Part shown: positions 8,432-17,710 of the stretch, in pieces
Numbering within the stretch: the first letter of the stretch is position 1
How the letters are laid out: every line of letters begins with the position of its first letter
NCBI GenBank assembly: GCA_963715995.1
Contig: OY970283.1
Location: forward strand, 620,001 to 684,000
DNA from: DATBDN01 sp963715995
GTDB lineage: Bacteria > Actinomycetota > Thermoleophilia > Solirubrobacterales > Thermoleophilaceae
Length of the DNA: 64,000 bases
Direction: 5' to 3'
Made by a program: the position numbers and the translations under genes
Notes under the pieces: model-generated
What the model saw: the letters and a program-made list of their open reading frames with translations, nothing else
What the model was told of the DNA's origin: nothing
Database searches by the model: none

Positions 8432-9439
8432 CTATGCGAGGGCGCGCCCGGACTCCGATGCGAGGGCGCGCCCGGACTCCCGTAGCGCGTCCGGGTCGCC
8501 GGCCTCGAACAGCCCGTCGAGCGCGAGCACCCGGAAGCTGAAGTCGTCGATGGCCGCCTGACCCACGATCGCGTGACAGGCGACTCCGGCCTGGCGGCAG
8601 CGCACGGCCACCTCGCCCGCGGCCTTCCCCTCCAAGGTCTGCGCGTCGAGGCGGCCCTCGCCGGTGACCACGAATGGCGCGGCGCGCATGAGCGTGTCGA
8701 ACCCGAGCGCGTCCAGCACGAACGGCGCGCCCGCCACGAGTCGAGCGCCACGGTGCGCCAAGAGGCCGCCGGCCAGCCCGCCGCCCGCGCCGCTCAGCGG
8801 GACTCCGCGCGGGTCGCGCGGAGCCTTGGCGGCCGCTGCGGCCAGCCGCCGGGCCAGGCGCTTGACGGTGTCCGGGTCCGCCCCTTTCTGCGGCGCGAAC
8901 ACGCGGGCGGCGTGCTCCCAGGGGGTGCGCACGTCGCAGATGCAGGTGAGCTCGATCTCCACGCCCGCGTCGTCGAGCGCCGCCAGCGCGCCGGCGCCGC
9001 CGTCCGTCGTCGCGGTGCCGCCCACCGCCACGAGCACCTCGCGCGCCCCCGCCTCGGCAGCCGCTGCGATCAGCTCGCCGGTGCCGCGCGTCGAGGCCGC
9101 GAAGGCGTCGCGGTCCCCGTCGGCGATCTGCTCGAGCCCGCTGGCCGAAGCGGCCTCGACCACGGCGGCTCCGCTCTCCAGCAGGGCGAAGCGGGTCTTG
9201 ACCGGGCGCCCGAGCGCATCGGTCGCATCCGCCTCGCGCCACTCTCCGCCGAGCGCGCGCATCAGCGCGTCGGCGGTTCCCTCGCCGCCATCTGCCACCG
9301 GCAGCTCCTCGGCAGGCCGGCCGCCTGCGCGGATCCCCTCGGCAATCGCCGCCGCCACCTCGGCGGCGCTCAGCGTCCCCTTGAACTTGTCCGGCGCCAC
9401 GAGCACGGGCGCCCGCAGCCACCAGCGGTTCTGTCTCAC
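8432..9439 (-). CDS. Glycerate kinase, type 1 (GarK/GlxK family)
   Basis: 335 aa. It phosphorylates D-glycerate, giving 2- or 3-phosphoglycerate depending on subtype. Family features: the N-terminal APDKFKGTLSA motif, LPVADGGEGTADAL, VGGTATTDGGAGAL, and GAGGGLAGGL. The GTG start at 9439 overlaps the GNAT stop in a GTGA junction (9436-9439), which supports this start over an internal GTG. The C-terminus is odd: SESGRALA is doubled by a 24-bp tandem repeat just before the stop. The gene sits about 1.4 kb from gpgS and its phosphatase, so it might recycle glycerate from glucosylglycerate turnover (inference). Confidence 0.93.
   Translation of the reverse strand: MRQNRWWLRAPVLVAPDKFKGTLSAAEVAAAIAEGIRAGGRPAEELPVADGGEGTADALMRALGGEWREADATDALGRPVKTRFALLESGAAVVEAASASGLEQIADGDRDAFAASTRGTGELIAAAAEAGAREVLVAVGGTATTDGGAGALAALDDAGVEIELTCICDVRTPWEHAARVFAPQKGADPDTVKRLARRLAAAAAKAPRDPRGVPLSGAGGGLAGGLLAHRGARLVAGAPFVLDALGFDTLMRAAPFVVTGEGRLDAQTLEGKAAGEVAVRCRQAGVACHAIVGQAAIDDFSFRVLALDGLFEAGDPDALRESGRALASESGRALA
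8434..8480. repeat. 24-bp tandem duplication at 3' end of glycerate kinase gene
   Basis: Twenty-three identical bases at 8434-8456 recur at 8458-8480, a period of 24 bp or eight codons. The repeat adds a second copy of the last eight residues without changing frame. Confidence 0.9.
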
Positions 9440-9927
9440 CCGGCGGGCGTGGTCAGCGTGAGCGCCATCAGGTGGTCGTCCACGTACTCGCCGTCGCCGA
9501 CCAGGAACTCCTCACGGAGCACGCCCTCGAGCTCGAAGCCGAGCCGTTCGTACAGGCGCTGCGCCCGCGCGTTCGGGCCGAACACGCGCAGCGTGACCCT
9601 GCGCCCGCCGCGCGCTCGCGCCTCCTCCACCAGCGCCTCCACCAGGGCCGCGCCGGCACCTCGCCCCTCGAACTCAGGGTCCACGGCGAGTCCCGTCACG
9701 TGCCAGACGTGATCGCTCGCGGCAAGCTCGGTCGGGTGGTTCATCTTGCCCCAGCCGACGACCTGCCCGTCGAGCTCCGCCACCAGCACGTCCTCGGGCC
9801 GGGTGCGCTCGTTGAAGAAGGGCCCATCCGAGGGGCCGGGAGCGGGGCTGGTGTACGGCGACCAGGTGGCCCGGTCGATCTCGAGCAGGCGCGCCTCGTC
9901 GCCGGGACGAGCCGCCCGCACGGTCAC
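9436..9927 (-). CDS. GNAT family N-acetyltransferase
   Basis: 163 aa from GTG 9927, chosen because it forms a GTGA overlap with the ligase stop; a longer frame upstream exists. The acetyl-CoA site is recognisable as VTGLAVDPEFEGRGAGAALV (the R/Q-x-x-G-x-G/A signature GRGAGA). It is followed by the conserved RVFGPNARAQRLYERLGFELEG block found in small-molecule and ribosomal-protein acetyltransferases. The acceptor is unknown. It is the middle member of the ligase-GNAT-glycerate kinase overlap chain. Confidence 0.9.
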   Translation of the reverse strand: MTVRAARPGDEARLLEIDRATWSPYTSPAPGPSDGPFFNERTRPEDVLVAELDGQVVGWGKMNHPTELAASDHVWHVTGLAVDPEFEGRGAGAALVEALVEEARARGGRRVTLRVFGPNARAQRLYERLGFELEGVLREEFLVGDGEYVDDHLMALTLTTPAG

Positions 9928-10880
9928 GCCCGCAGCTGTTCCAGCGTGCACTCGCGCGGGTCCTTGTCGTCGCGCCAGCGGACGAACTTCGCTCCGTGGC
10001 GGATGCGGTTGCCGGTGATGTGGTCGAAGTTCACCTCGACGACCAGCTCGGGTCGCAGCCCTTCCCAGACGAGCTCCTCGTCGGATTTCCAGCGGCTTGG
10101 CTCACCCGAGCCGCGCTCGCCGGTCATGTAGGGCTCGAGCAAGCCGACGAACTCGCGCTTCTCCTTGGCCTTGAAGCCCGACGTGTGGCCGACCACGCGC
10201 AGCTCGCCGTCGTCGCCGTAGGCGCCGAGGATCAGCGATCCGAGCGTGCCCTCCTCCTTGCCGAAGCGGAAGGCCGCCACGACCAGGTCGGCGGTGCGCA
10301 CGCGCTTGATCTTCGTCATGCCGATGCGCTCGCCGGGCCGGTAGGGAGCGTCGCCCTGCTTGGCGACGACGCCCTCCGAGTCGCCTGTCAGCCAGACGGC
10401 TGCCGCGGCCAAGTCGGGAGTCGCGTCGGTGATCTCGATCGGGTCGCCGACCGTGGCGAGCAGTCGCTCGCGGCGCTCGCTGTAGGGCAGCTCCATCAGC
10501 ACCTCGTCGCCATCCGCGAGCAGATCGAAGGCGACGTAGGACGCGGGCCACTTCTCGGCCAGCATCCGCACCCGCGACTCCGCTGGGTGAATGCGCTGGC
10601 CGAGCAGGTCGAACTCCTGGATCCCGTCGACCACCACCATCACCTCGCCGTCCATCACCACGCGGTCGCGCTCCATCGACCGGATCGACTCGACGACCTC
10701 CGGGAAGTAGCGGTTCATTGGCTTGCCGTTGCGCGACTGGAGGTAGATCTCGTCGCCGTCGCGGAACACGATCGTCCGAAAGCCGTCCCATTTCGGCTCG
10801 TAGACCCAGCCGTCGCCATCGGGAAGCTCCTTGGCGGACTTGGCGAGCTGAGGCTTGATCGGCGGCTCGAGCGGCAACAT
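9924..10880 (-). CDS. ATP-dependent DNA ligase (LigC/LigD ligase-domain type)
   Basis: 318 aa. The adenylated lysine is Lys30 in the motif EPKWDGFR. Further nucleotidyltransferase motifs follow: MDGEVMV, YVAFDLLADG, SEGVVAKQGD and a conserved MTKIKR. The C-terminal OB-fold part (LVVAAFRFGKEEGTLGSLIL, GHTSGFKAKEKREF) is present. There is no polymerase or nuclease domain, so it resembles stand-alone LigC-type enzymes linked to repair in actinobacteria rather than full LigD. It is first in a tightly packed minus-strand operon of five genes down to 7084. Confidence 0.92.
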   Translation of the reverse strand: MLPLEPPIKPQLAKSAKELPDGDGWVYEPKWDGFRTIVFRDGDEIYLQSRNGKPMNRYFPEVVESIRSMERDRVVMDGEVMVVVDGIQEFDLLGQRIHPAESRVRMLAEKWPASYVAFDLLADGDEVLMELPYSERRERLLATVGDPIEITDATPDLAAAAVWLTGDSEGVVAKQGDAPYRPGERIGMTKIKRVRTADLVVAAFRFGKEEGTLGSLILGAYGDDGELRVVGHTSGFKAKEKREFVGLLEPYMTGERGSGEPSRWKSDEELVWEGLRPELVVEVNFDHITGNRIRHGAKFVRWRDDKDPRECTLEQLRA

Positions 10881-10929
10881 CGCCAGAAGGCTTGCACAGC
10901 CTGTCAGCCCTCCGTCTCGTCATCAGGGG

Positions 10930-10959
10930 TTGACTTCCCGCCCGCTCCGCGCATAGGTT
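10930..10959 (+). promoter_or_regulatory. Promoter of the four-gene array: TTGACT-N18-TAGGTT
   Basis: A -35 hexamer TTGACT (10930-10935) lies 18 bases before TAGGTT (10954-10959). A leader of about 45 bases follows, then a GGGAGGGG ribosome-binding site. The same layout recurs at 17626 and 23235. Confidence 0.65.
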
Positions 10960-11011
10960 GGAATCGGAACAGCTCGGATCACCGGATCCGACCAGCTCGG
11001 GAGGGGACACC

Positions 11012-13207
11012 TTGGACGCACGGCACTCAGGACGGCGCGCAAATGCACGCTTGGCCGCAACCGCCGCAGCGATCGCGGCAACCGCACTGCTCCTCGGCGC
11101 CGCGCCGGCGATGGCGACGGTCACCGGCTCGACCATCACCTCGATGACGACGGCCGACGGCTTCGTGTCGAACCCGGTCGTCTCGCCGATCTTCAGCGGC
11201 TACGACGACGACGCCGCCACGGCGCAGGTCACCGTCGGCGGCACGACCACTACCGACGACAACAACGTGGCCGACACGGTCGAGGTCCGTTGCTACTACG
11301 GCGGCGGCGGCAACTACAACACGCTGGTCACGGGCGTGGCCGTCGGAGCCGACGGCACCTTCAATGCCACAGGGCCTGCCGGCAACCTCTACAACTACAC
11401 CTGCAGGCTGGCGGCGGTACCCAGCACATACACCAACCCGTTGGACTACTCCAAGTTCTCCGGGCCGATCTACGGCATCGGCTACCAGGAGAATCAGCCC
11501 TACAAGATCACGTCCGGCCCGAACGCCGGCAAGCAGTACGACTACTTCAGCGACGCACACCAGCTGAAGGGCGCAATCGACGTCCTGTCCTCGGGTGACT
11601 GCGGCATCGACTACACGAGCAGCATCAACGCGGCGCTCTACGACAACTACCAGCAGTACGGGTTCGCCGACTGCGCGGCATGGCTGAACACCTACTCCGG
11701 CGACGGCTTTGGCCGTTCGGAGGTCCAGGTCGACGGCAAGAACGCCTACAACAGCTCAGGGGCCGACTACCTGAGTGACGACGGCAACAGCCATACCGCC
11801 GACCACAACGGCAACTTCCCGGGGCTCACCGACACGAACACGATCGATCCGCTGACCGGCAACATGACGTCCACGGAATCCGAGCAGCTCGTCGACTGCG
11901 GGTCGGCGGCGTTCCCGCCGACGGCCCAGTGCGATCAGGGCACCAACGCAACACAGGCGTCGTTCCACGACACGGGCGTCCATTTCGACCGCACATACCA
12001 GACCGGCGTCGACGGGCAGCGGGTGACCATCACCGACACCTACACGAGCACCGACGGCGCGGCGCACGCACTGGACGTCGAGTACGACAACTACTCGTAC
12101 GAGGACACCCAGGTGTTCGACTTCCCGGGCTCGAGCGGGTTCAACTACTACTACTCGGGCGACTCGGTCGACCTGCCGGCGCAGGCGGTCGGAACGATCT
12201 ACACCCAAGACGCCTACTACCCGTCGGCGGAGGACTACAGCCGGCCGTCGTCTGTCACGTACACGACGCAACCGGACCGGGCGTTCTTCCATGCCACCTA
12301 CGCATTCGTGCTCCAGTACCGCCGCACGATTCCGGCGGGTGGATCGACTTCGATCACGCACGTCTACAACTACTCGACGACGCCGGAGGGCATCCGCGCG
12401 CTGGCCGGGCAGACACAGAATGCAGCCTCGCCGCCGGCGATCGCGATCACGAGCCCTGCAAACGGCTCGGCGAGTGCTTCGCACGACGTGGTCGTGAGTG
12501 GCACCGCTTCGGATGACTCGGGCGCACCGTCGGTGGCGGTCAACGGGATCGCGACCCCGGTCCAGCCCGACGGCAGCTGGTCCAGGCACCTCGACCTGCC
12601 GACCGGCGGCAACACGATCACCGCCGTCGCCACCGATGCCGCGGGCAACACCGCCCAGGCACAGACGACGGTCAACGTCGCGATCGCGCAGTGCACGGTG
12701 CCGAAGGTGACCGGCATGACGACCGCTCAGGCCACAGCGGCGCTCACCGGCGCCGGCTGCAAGGTCGGAGCCCAGACGAAGGCGACGTCGAAGACGGTCA
12801 AGGCAGGCTCTGTGATCGCACAGAGCATCCCGGCCGGCCTCGTCGGCTCGCTCGGGCTGCCGGTCGACCTCCGGATCTCGCTCGGCAAGTTCGCCGGCGC
12901 GACCCTGGCGTCGAAGTCGATCAAGCTGAACGGCCGCAGCCTGGTCGTGACAGTCAAGTGCGGCTCCTCGCCGGTTCAGACCGGCACGGTCAAGCTGCGC
13001 ACGACCAGCGGTAAGAAGAAGACGCTCGGATCGGCCGCGTTCTCGTGCCCGAAGGGCAAGAAGCGCACGGTGCACTTCACGATCTCGAAGACGAGCGCGA
13101 AGGCACTGAAGAAGCAGAAGAAGACGAAGGCGACCGCCTTCATCGTCGCCCGCAACTCGACTGGCGACAGCATCCAGAAGACCGGCAAGCTGACAATCAA
13201 GGGCTAG
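11012..13207 (+). CDS. Secreted array protein 1 (unknown N-domain, Ig-like, PASTA, Lys-rich tail)
   Basis: 731 aa from TTG 11012, selected because GGGAGGGG lies just upstream and the N-terminus then matches the paralogues. The signal peptide ends GAAPAMA-T near residue 35. An unrecognised domain of about 440 residues is rich in Asp, Asn, Thr and Tyr and has paired cysteines (GDCGID, FADCAA, VDCGSAA, AQCDQG). It is followed by an Ig-like module (SPANGSASASHDVVVSGTA, about 475-558), a PASTA domain (VPKVTGMTTAQATAALTGAG, about 560-625) and a basic tail (SGKKKTLG, ALKKQKKTKATAF). PASTA domains are known to bind peptidoglycan stem structures or beta-lactams, so wall association is likely. It is the first of four paralogues and has its own promoter. 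Confidence 0.85.
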   Translation: MDARHSGRRANARLAATAAAIAATALLLGAAPAMATVTGSTITSMTTADGFVSNPVVSPIFSGYDDDAATAQVTVGGTTTTDDNNVADTVEVRCYYGGGGNYNTLVTGVAVGADGTFNATGPAGNLYNYTCRLAAVPSTYTNPLDYSKFSGPIYGIGYQENQPYKITSGPNAGKQYDYFSDAHQLKGAIDVLSSGDCGIDYTSSINAALYDNYQQYGFADCAAWLNTYSGDGFGRSEVQVDGKNAYNSSGADYLSDDGNSHTADHNGNFPGLTDTNTIDPLTGNMTSTESEQLVDCGSAAFPPTAQCDQGTNATQASFHDTGVHFDRTYQTGVDGQRVTITDTYTSTDGAAHALDVEYDNYSYEDTQVFDFPGSSGFNYYYSGDSVDLPAQAVGTIYTQDAYYPSAEDYSRPSSVTYTTQPDRAFFHATYAFVLQYRRTIPAGGSTSITHVYNYSTTPEGIRALAGQTQNAASPPAIAITSPANGSASASHDVVVSGTASDDSGAPSVAVNGIATPVQPDGSWSRHLDLPTGGNTITAVATDAAGNTAQAQTTVNVAIAQCTVPKVTGMTTAQATAALTGAGCKVGAQTKATSKTVKAGSVIAQSIPAGLVGSLGLPVDLRISLGKFAGATLASKSIKLNGRSLVVTVKCGSSPVQTGTVKLRTTSGKKKTLGSAAFSCPKGKKRTVHFTISKTSAKALKKQKKTKATAFIVARNSTGDSIQKTGKLTIKG

Positions 13208-13217
13208 GGGACACCAC

Positions 13218-15416
13218 ATGCACACATCGAGCTCAGCAGGACGCATGCGGGCACGCCTCGCCGCCGTATTCGCCGCGACTGCGGCGACGGCGCTGCTCCT
13301 CGGCGCAGCGCCGGCGCTGGCGACGGTCACCGGCTCGACCATCACCTCGATGACCACGGCCGACGGCTTCGCATCGAACCCGGTCATCTCGCCGATCTTC
13401 AGCGGCTACGACTACGACGCCGCCACGGCGCAGGTCACCGTCGGGGGCACGACCACGACCGACGACAACAACGTGGCTGACACGGTCAACGTCCGCTGCT
13501 ACTACGGCGATGGCAACAGTTACAAGACACTCGTCACGGGCGTGGCCGTCGGAGCCGACGGCACCTTCAATGCCACAGGGCCTGCGAACAACATCTACGA
13601 GTACACCTGCAGGCTGGCGGCGGTGCCGAGCACCTACTCGGGTCCGCTCGACTTCACCAAGTTCGCCGGGCCGATCGCCGGAACCGGCTACCAGGAGACC
13701 TACAAGATCTCCGGCGGCCCGAACGACGGCATGGAGTACGACTACTACAGCGACGCACACCAGCTCAAGGGAGCTATCGGCGTCTACTCGTCCGGTGACT
13801 GTGGAATCGACGAGACCAGCAGCATCAACGCGGCGCTCTACGACAACTACGACCAGTACGGGTTCGCCGACTGCGCGGCGGCGCTGTTCACAGCTGGCAG
13901 CGGCGACGACTACGGCCGCTCGGAAATTCAGGTCGACGGCAAGAACGCGTACAACAGCTATGGCAGCTGGGACCTTGCCGACGATGGCAACAGCCACAAC
14001 CCCGACCACAACGGCAACTTCCCGGTAGTCACGTCTACGAACAAGGTCGACCCGACGACGGGCAACATGACGACGACGGAATCCGAGCAGCTCGTCGACT
14101 GCGGCAGCGCTGCATACCCCGCGACGGCGCAGTGCGACCAGGGCACGAACACGACGCAGGCGTCGTTCCACGACACGGGCGTTCATTTCGACCGCACCTA
14201 CCAGACCGGCGTCGACGGACAGCGCGTCACGGTCACCGATACCTACACGAGCACCGACGGCGCCGCGCACCCGCTCGACGTCGAGTACGACAACTACTCG
14301 TACGAGGACACCTCGGTGTTCGACTTCCCGGGCTCGGCTGGGTTCAACTACTACTCCCAGGGCGACTCGGTCGACCTGCCGGCGCAGGCAGTGGGGACGA
14401 TCTATACCCAGGACGCCTACTACCCGTCGGCGCAGGACTACAGCCGGCCGTCGTCGCTGACCTACATGACGCAGCCGGACCGGGCGTTCTTCAACTACAA
14501 CGGCGCCGAGTTCGCACTCCAGTACCGCCGCACGATTCCGGCGGGTGGATCGACCTCGATCACGCACGTCTACAACTACTCGACGACGCCAGAGGGCATC
14601 CGCGCGCTGGCCGGACAGACTCAGAACGCCGCCTCACCGCCGGCGATCGCGATCACGAGCCCTGCGAACGGGACCTCCAGCTCCTCGCACAAGGTGGTCG
14701 TGACGGGCACCGCCTCGGACGACGGGGGCGCACCGTCGGTCACGGTCAACGGGATCGCGACCCCGGTCCAGCCCGACGGCAGCTGGTCACAGGACCTCGA
14801 ACTGCCGACCGGCGGCAACACGATCACTGCGGTGGCAACGGACTCCGCCGGCAATCAGGCTCAGGCGCAGACGACGGTCAACGTCGCGATCGCGCAGTGC
14901 ACGGTGCCCAAGGTCACGGGCATGACGACCGCTCAGGCAACCGCTGCCCTGACAGGCGCCGGCTGCAAGGTCGGCTCGCAGACCAAGGCGACCTCCAAGA
15001 CGGTCAAGTCGGGCAGCGTGATCACTCAGAGCATCCCGGCCGGCCTCGTCGGCTCGCTCGGACTGCCGGTCGACATCCGGATCTCGCTCGGGAAGTTCAC
15101 GGGCGCGAGCCTGGCGTCGAAGTCGATCAAGCTGAACGGCCGCAGCCTGGTCGTGACCGTCAAGTGCGGCTCCTCGCCGGTTCAGACCGGCACGGTCAAG
15201 CTGCGCACGACCAGCGGCAAGAAGAAGAAGACGCTCGGATCGGCCGCGTTCTCGTGCCCGAAGGGCAAGAAGCGCACGGTGCACTTCACGATCTCGAAGA
15301 CGAGCGCGAAGGCACTGAAGAAGCAGAAGAAGACGAAGGCGACCGCCTTCATCGTCGCCCGCAACACCACGGGCGACTCCGCGTCGAAGACCGGCAAGCT
15401 GACAATCAAGGGCTAG
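13218..15416 (+). CDS. Secreted array protein 2 (unknown N-domain, Ig-like, PASTA, Lys-rich tail)
   Basis: 732 aa, ATG 13218, ten bases after the previous stop. The stop codon TAG and the following GGGGA make the ribosome-binding site, so copies 1-3 are surely one transcript. The signal peptide ends GAAPALA-T. The order of parts equals copy 1: Cys-paired N-domain (about 35-470), Ig-like module (SPANGTSSSSHKVVVTGTA), PASTA (about 561-626), basic tail with four lysines (SGKKKKTLG, against three in copies 1 and 4). The N-domain differs from copy 1 by scattered substitutions and short indels. No enzymatic motif is seen; a structural or binding role is more likely than catalysis (inference). Confidence 0.85.
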   Translation: MHTSSSAGRMRARLAAVFAATAATALLLGAAPALATVTGSTITSMTTADGFASNPVISPIFSGYDYDAATAQVTVGGTTTTDDNNVADTVNVRCYYGDGNSYKTLVTGVAVGADGTFNATGPANNIYEYTCRLAAVPSTYSGPLDFTKFAGPIAGTGYQETYKISGGPNDGMEYDYYSDAHQLKGAIGVYSSGDCGIDETSSINAALYDNYDQYGFADCAAALFTAGSGDDYGRSEIQVDGKNAYNSYGSWDLADDGNSHNPDHNGNFPVVTSTNKVDPTTGNMTTTESEQLVDCGSAAYPATAQCDQGTNTTQASFHDTGVHFDRTYQTGVDGQRVTVTDTYTSTDGAAHPLDVEYDNYSYEDTSVFDFPGSAGFNYYSQGDSVDLPAQAVGTIYTQDAYYPSAQDYSRPSSLTYMTQPDRAFFNYNGAEFALQYRRTIPAGGSTSITHVYNYSTTPEGIRALAGQTQNAASPPAIAITSPANGTSSSSHKVVVTGTASDDGGAPSVTVNGIATPVQPDGSWSQDLELPTGGNTITAVATDSAGNQAQAQTTVNVAIAQCTVPKVTGMTTAQATAALTGAGCKVGSQTKATSKTVKSGSVITQSIPAGLVGSLGLPVDIRISLGKFTGASLASKSIKLNGRSLVVTVKCGSSPVQTGTVKLRTTSGKKKKTLGSAAFSCPKGKKRTVHFTISKTSAKALKKQKKTKATAFIVARNTTGDSASKTGKLTIKG

Positions 15417-15426
15417 GGGACACCAC

Positions 15427-17622
15427 ATGCACACATCGAACTCAGCAGCACGCATGCGGGTGCGCCTCGCCACAAGCGCCGCGGCGATCGCGGCAACAGC
15501 GCTGCTCTTCGGCGCAGCGCCGGCGATGGCGACGGTCACCGGCTCGACCATCACCTCGATGACGACGGCCGACGGCTTCGTGTCGAACCCAGTCGTCTCG
15601 CCGATCTTCAGCGGCTACGACGACGACGCCGCCACGGCGCAGGTCACCGTCGGCGGCACGACCACGACCGACGACAACAACGTGGCCGACACGGTCGACG
15701 TGCGCTGCTACAAGGGCGGAGGCTCCAGCTACAACACGCTCGTCGCGGGCGTGGCGGTCGCAGCTGACGGAACCTTCAACGCAACAGGGTCTGCCGGCAA
15801 CATCGACGAGTACACCTGCAGGCTGGCGGCGGTGCCGAGCACCTACTCGGGTCCGCTCGACTTCACCAAGTTCGCCGGGCCGATCTACGGCATCGGCTAC
15901 CAGGAGACCTACAAGGTCTCCGGCGGCCCGAATGACGGCAAGACCTACGACTTCTACGTCGACACGCAGCAGTTGAAGGGCGTGTTCGAGCTCGAGTCGT
16001 CGGGTGACTGCGGCATCGAAGAGACAGCCAGAGTCACCGCATCGCTCTACACGAGCAACGACTACTACGGGTTCGCCGACTGCGCCGCGGGGCTGCTCAC
16101 GAACGGCAGCGGCGACGGCTTCGGCCGCTCGGAGATCCAGCTCGACGGCAAGAACGCCATCAACAGCGCGGGCGCCGATTACCTGACCGGCGACGGCAAT
16201 GGGCACAGCGCGAACGGCAACGCCAACTTCCCGGCAATGACGTTCACGAACAAGGTCGATCCGCTGACGGGCAACACGACGACGACCGAATCCGAGCAGC
16301 TCGTCGACTGCGGCAGCGCAGCATTCCCGGCGACGGCCCAGTGCGATCAGGGCACCAACGCCACGCAGGCCTCGTTCCACGACACCGGCGTCCATTTCGA
16401 TCGCACCTACCAGACCGGCGTCGACGGACAGCGCGTCACGGTCACCGACACCTACACGAGCACCGACGGCGCGGCGCACGCACTGGACGTCGAGTACGAG
16501 AACTACTCCTACGAGTACGAATCCGTCTTCGATCTGCCTGGTTCGGCTGGGTTCAACTACTACGACAATGGCGACTCGGTCACGCTGCCGGCGCAGGCAG
16601 TGGGGACGATCTACACCCAGGACGCCTACTACCCGTCGGCCCCGGACTACAGCACGCCGTCGTCGGTGACTTACATGTCGCAGCCGGACCGCGCTTTCTT
16701 CTCTGGCGGCTCGGACCTGCTGCTCCAGTACCGGCGGACGATTCCGGCGGGTGGATCCACCTCGATCACGCACGTCTACAACTACTCGACGACGCCGGAG
16801 GGCATCAGGGCACTGGCGTCGCAGACACAGAACGCCGCATCGCCGCCGGCGATCGCGATCACGAGCCCTGCCAACGGCTCGGCGAGCGCCTCGCACGACG
16901 TGGTCGTGACCGGCACCGCTTCGGATGACGCGGGCGCACCGTCGGTGGCCGTCAACGGGATCTCCGCAGCTGTCCAGCCGGATGGGAGCTGGTCCCAGCA
17001 CGTCGACCTGCCGACCGGCGGCAACACGATCACGGCGGTGGCAACGGACTCAGCCGGCAACCAGGCGCAGGCTCAGACGACGGTCAACGTCGCGATCGCG
17101 CAGTGCACCGTGCCGAAGGTGACCGGCATGACGACCGCTCAGGCGACGGCCGCACTGACGGGCGCCGGCTGCAAGGTGGGAGCCCAGACGAAGGCGACCT
17201 CGAAGACCGTCAAGTCGGGCTCTGTGATCACACAGAGCATCCCGGCCGGCCTCGTCGGCTCGCTCGGGCTGCCGGTCGACATCCGGATCTCGCTCGGCAA
17301 GTTCGCCGGCGCGACCCTGGCGTCCAAGTCGATCAAGCTGAACGGCCGCAGCCTGGTCTTGACCGTCAAGTGCGGCTCGTCGCCGGTCCAGACCGGCACC
17401 GTGAAGCTGCGCACCTCGAGCGGCAAGAAGAAGAAGACGCTCGGATCCGCGGCGTTCTCGTGCCCGAAGGGCAAGAAGCGCACGGTGCACTTCACGATCT
17501 CGAAGACGAGCGCCGACGCACTGAAGAAGCAGAAGAAGACGAAGGCGACCGCCTTCATCGTCGCCCGCAACACGACTGGAGACAGCATCCAGAAGACGGG
17601 CAAGTTGACGATCAAGGGTTAG
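15427..17622 (+). CDS. Secreted array protein 3 (unknown N-domain, Ig-like, PASTA, Lys-rich tail)
   Basis: 731 aa, ATG 15427, ten bases after copy 2, with the same TAG-GGGGA junction. The signal peptide ends GAAPAMA-T. The domain order is as in copies 1 and 2. The central N-domain is the most changed of the first three (for example VDTQQLKGVFELESSGDCGIEE and a shorter aromatic stretch near YENYSYEYESVF). The PASTA domain and tail are nearly identical, with one Ala-to-Asp change at SADALKK. The -35 of the next promoter begins 4 bp after the stop. Confidence 0.85.
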   Translation: MHTSNSAARMRVRLATSAAAIAATALLFGAAPAMATVTGSTITSMTTADGFVSNPVVSPIFSGYDDDAATAQVTVGGTTTTDDNNVADTVDVRCYKGGGSSYNTLVAGVAVAADGTFNATGSAGNIDEYTCRLAAVPSTYSGPLDFTKFAGPIYGIGYQETYKVSGGPNDGKTYDFYVDTQQLKGVFELESSGDCGIEETARVTASLYTSNDYYGFADCAAGLLTNGSGDGFGRSEIQLDGKNAINSAGADYLTGDGNGHSANGNANFPAMTFTNKVDPLTGNTTTTESEQLVDCGSAAFPATAQCDQGTNATQASFHDTGVHFDRTYQTGVDGQRVTVTDTYTSTDGAAHALDVEYENYSYEYESVFDLPGSAGFNYYDNGDSVTLPAQAVGTIYTQDAYYPSAPDYSTPSSVTYMSQPDRAFFSGGSDLLLQYRRTIPAGGSTSITHVYNYSTTPEGIRALASQTQNAASPPAIAITSPANGSASASHDVVVTGTASDDAGAPSVAVNGISAAVQPDGSWSQHVDLPTGGNTITAVATDSAGNQAQAQTTVNVAIAQCTVPKVTGMTTAQATAALTGAGCKVGAQTKATSKTVKSGSVITQSIPAGLVGSLGLPVDIRISLGKFAGATLASKSIKLNGRSLVLTVKCGSSPVQTGTVKLRTSSGKKKKTLGSAAFSCPKGKKRTVHFTISKTSADALKKQKKTKATAFIVARNTTGDSIQKTGKLTIKG

Positions 17623-17625
17623 GGG

Positions 17626-17655
17626 TTGACTTAAAGCCCGATTCGTACATAGGGT
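17626..17655 (+). promoter_or_regulatory. Promoter of array gene 4: TTGACT-N18-TAGGGT
   Basis: TTGACT (17626-17631) and TAGGGT (17650-17655) are separated by 18 bases and start right after the stop of copy 3. A leader of about 50 bases leads to AGGAGG at 17698-17703 and a TTG start, matching the layout in front of copy 1. Confidence 0.65.
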
Positions 17656-17710
17656 GGGTGGCAGGACCCGTTTGGGTTCACTGATCCGATCATCCTCAGG
17701 AGGAACACCT

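Noticed and set aside
10881..11011. Riboswitch or structured RNA in the array leader
   Set aside because: Only short partial repeats around GGATCC are seen, with no recognisable riboswitch core.
17654..17710. Upstream GTG as the start of array protein 4
   Set aside because: It would put the -10 element and ribosome-binding site inside the coding region. TTG 17711 has AGGAGG and matches the paralogue N-terminus.
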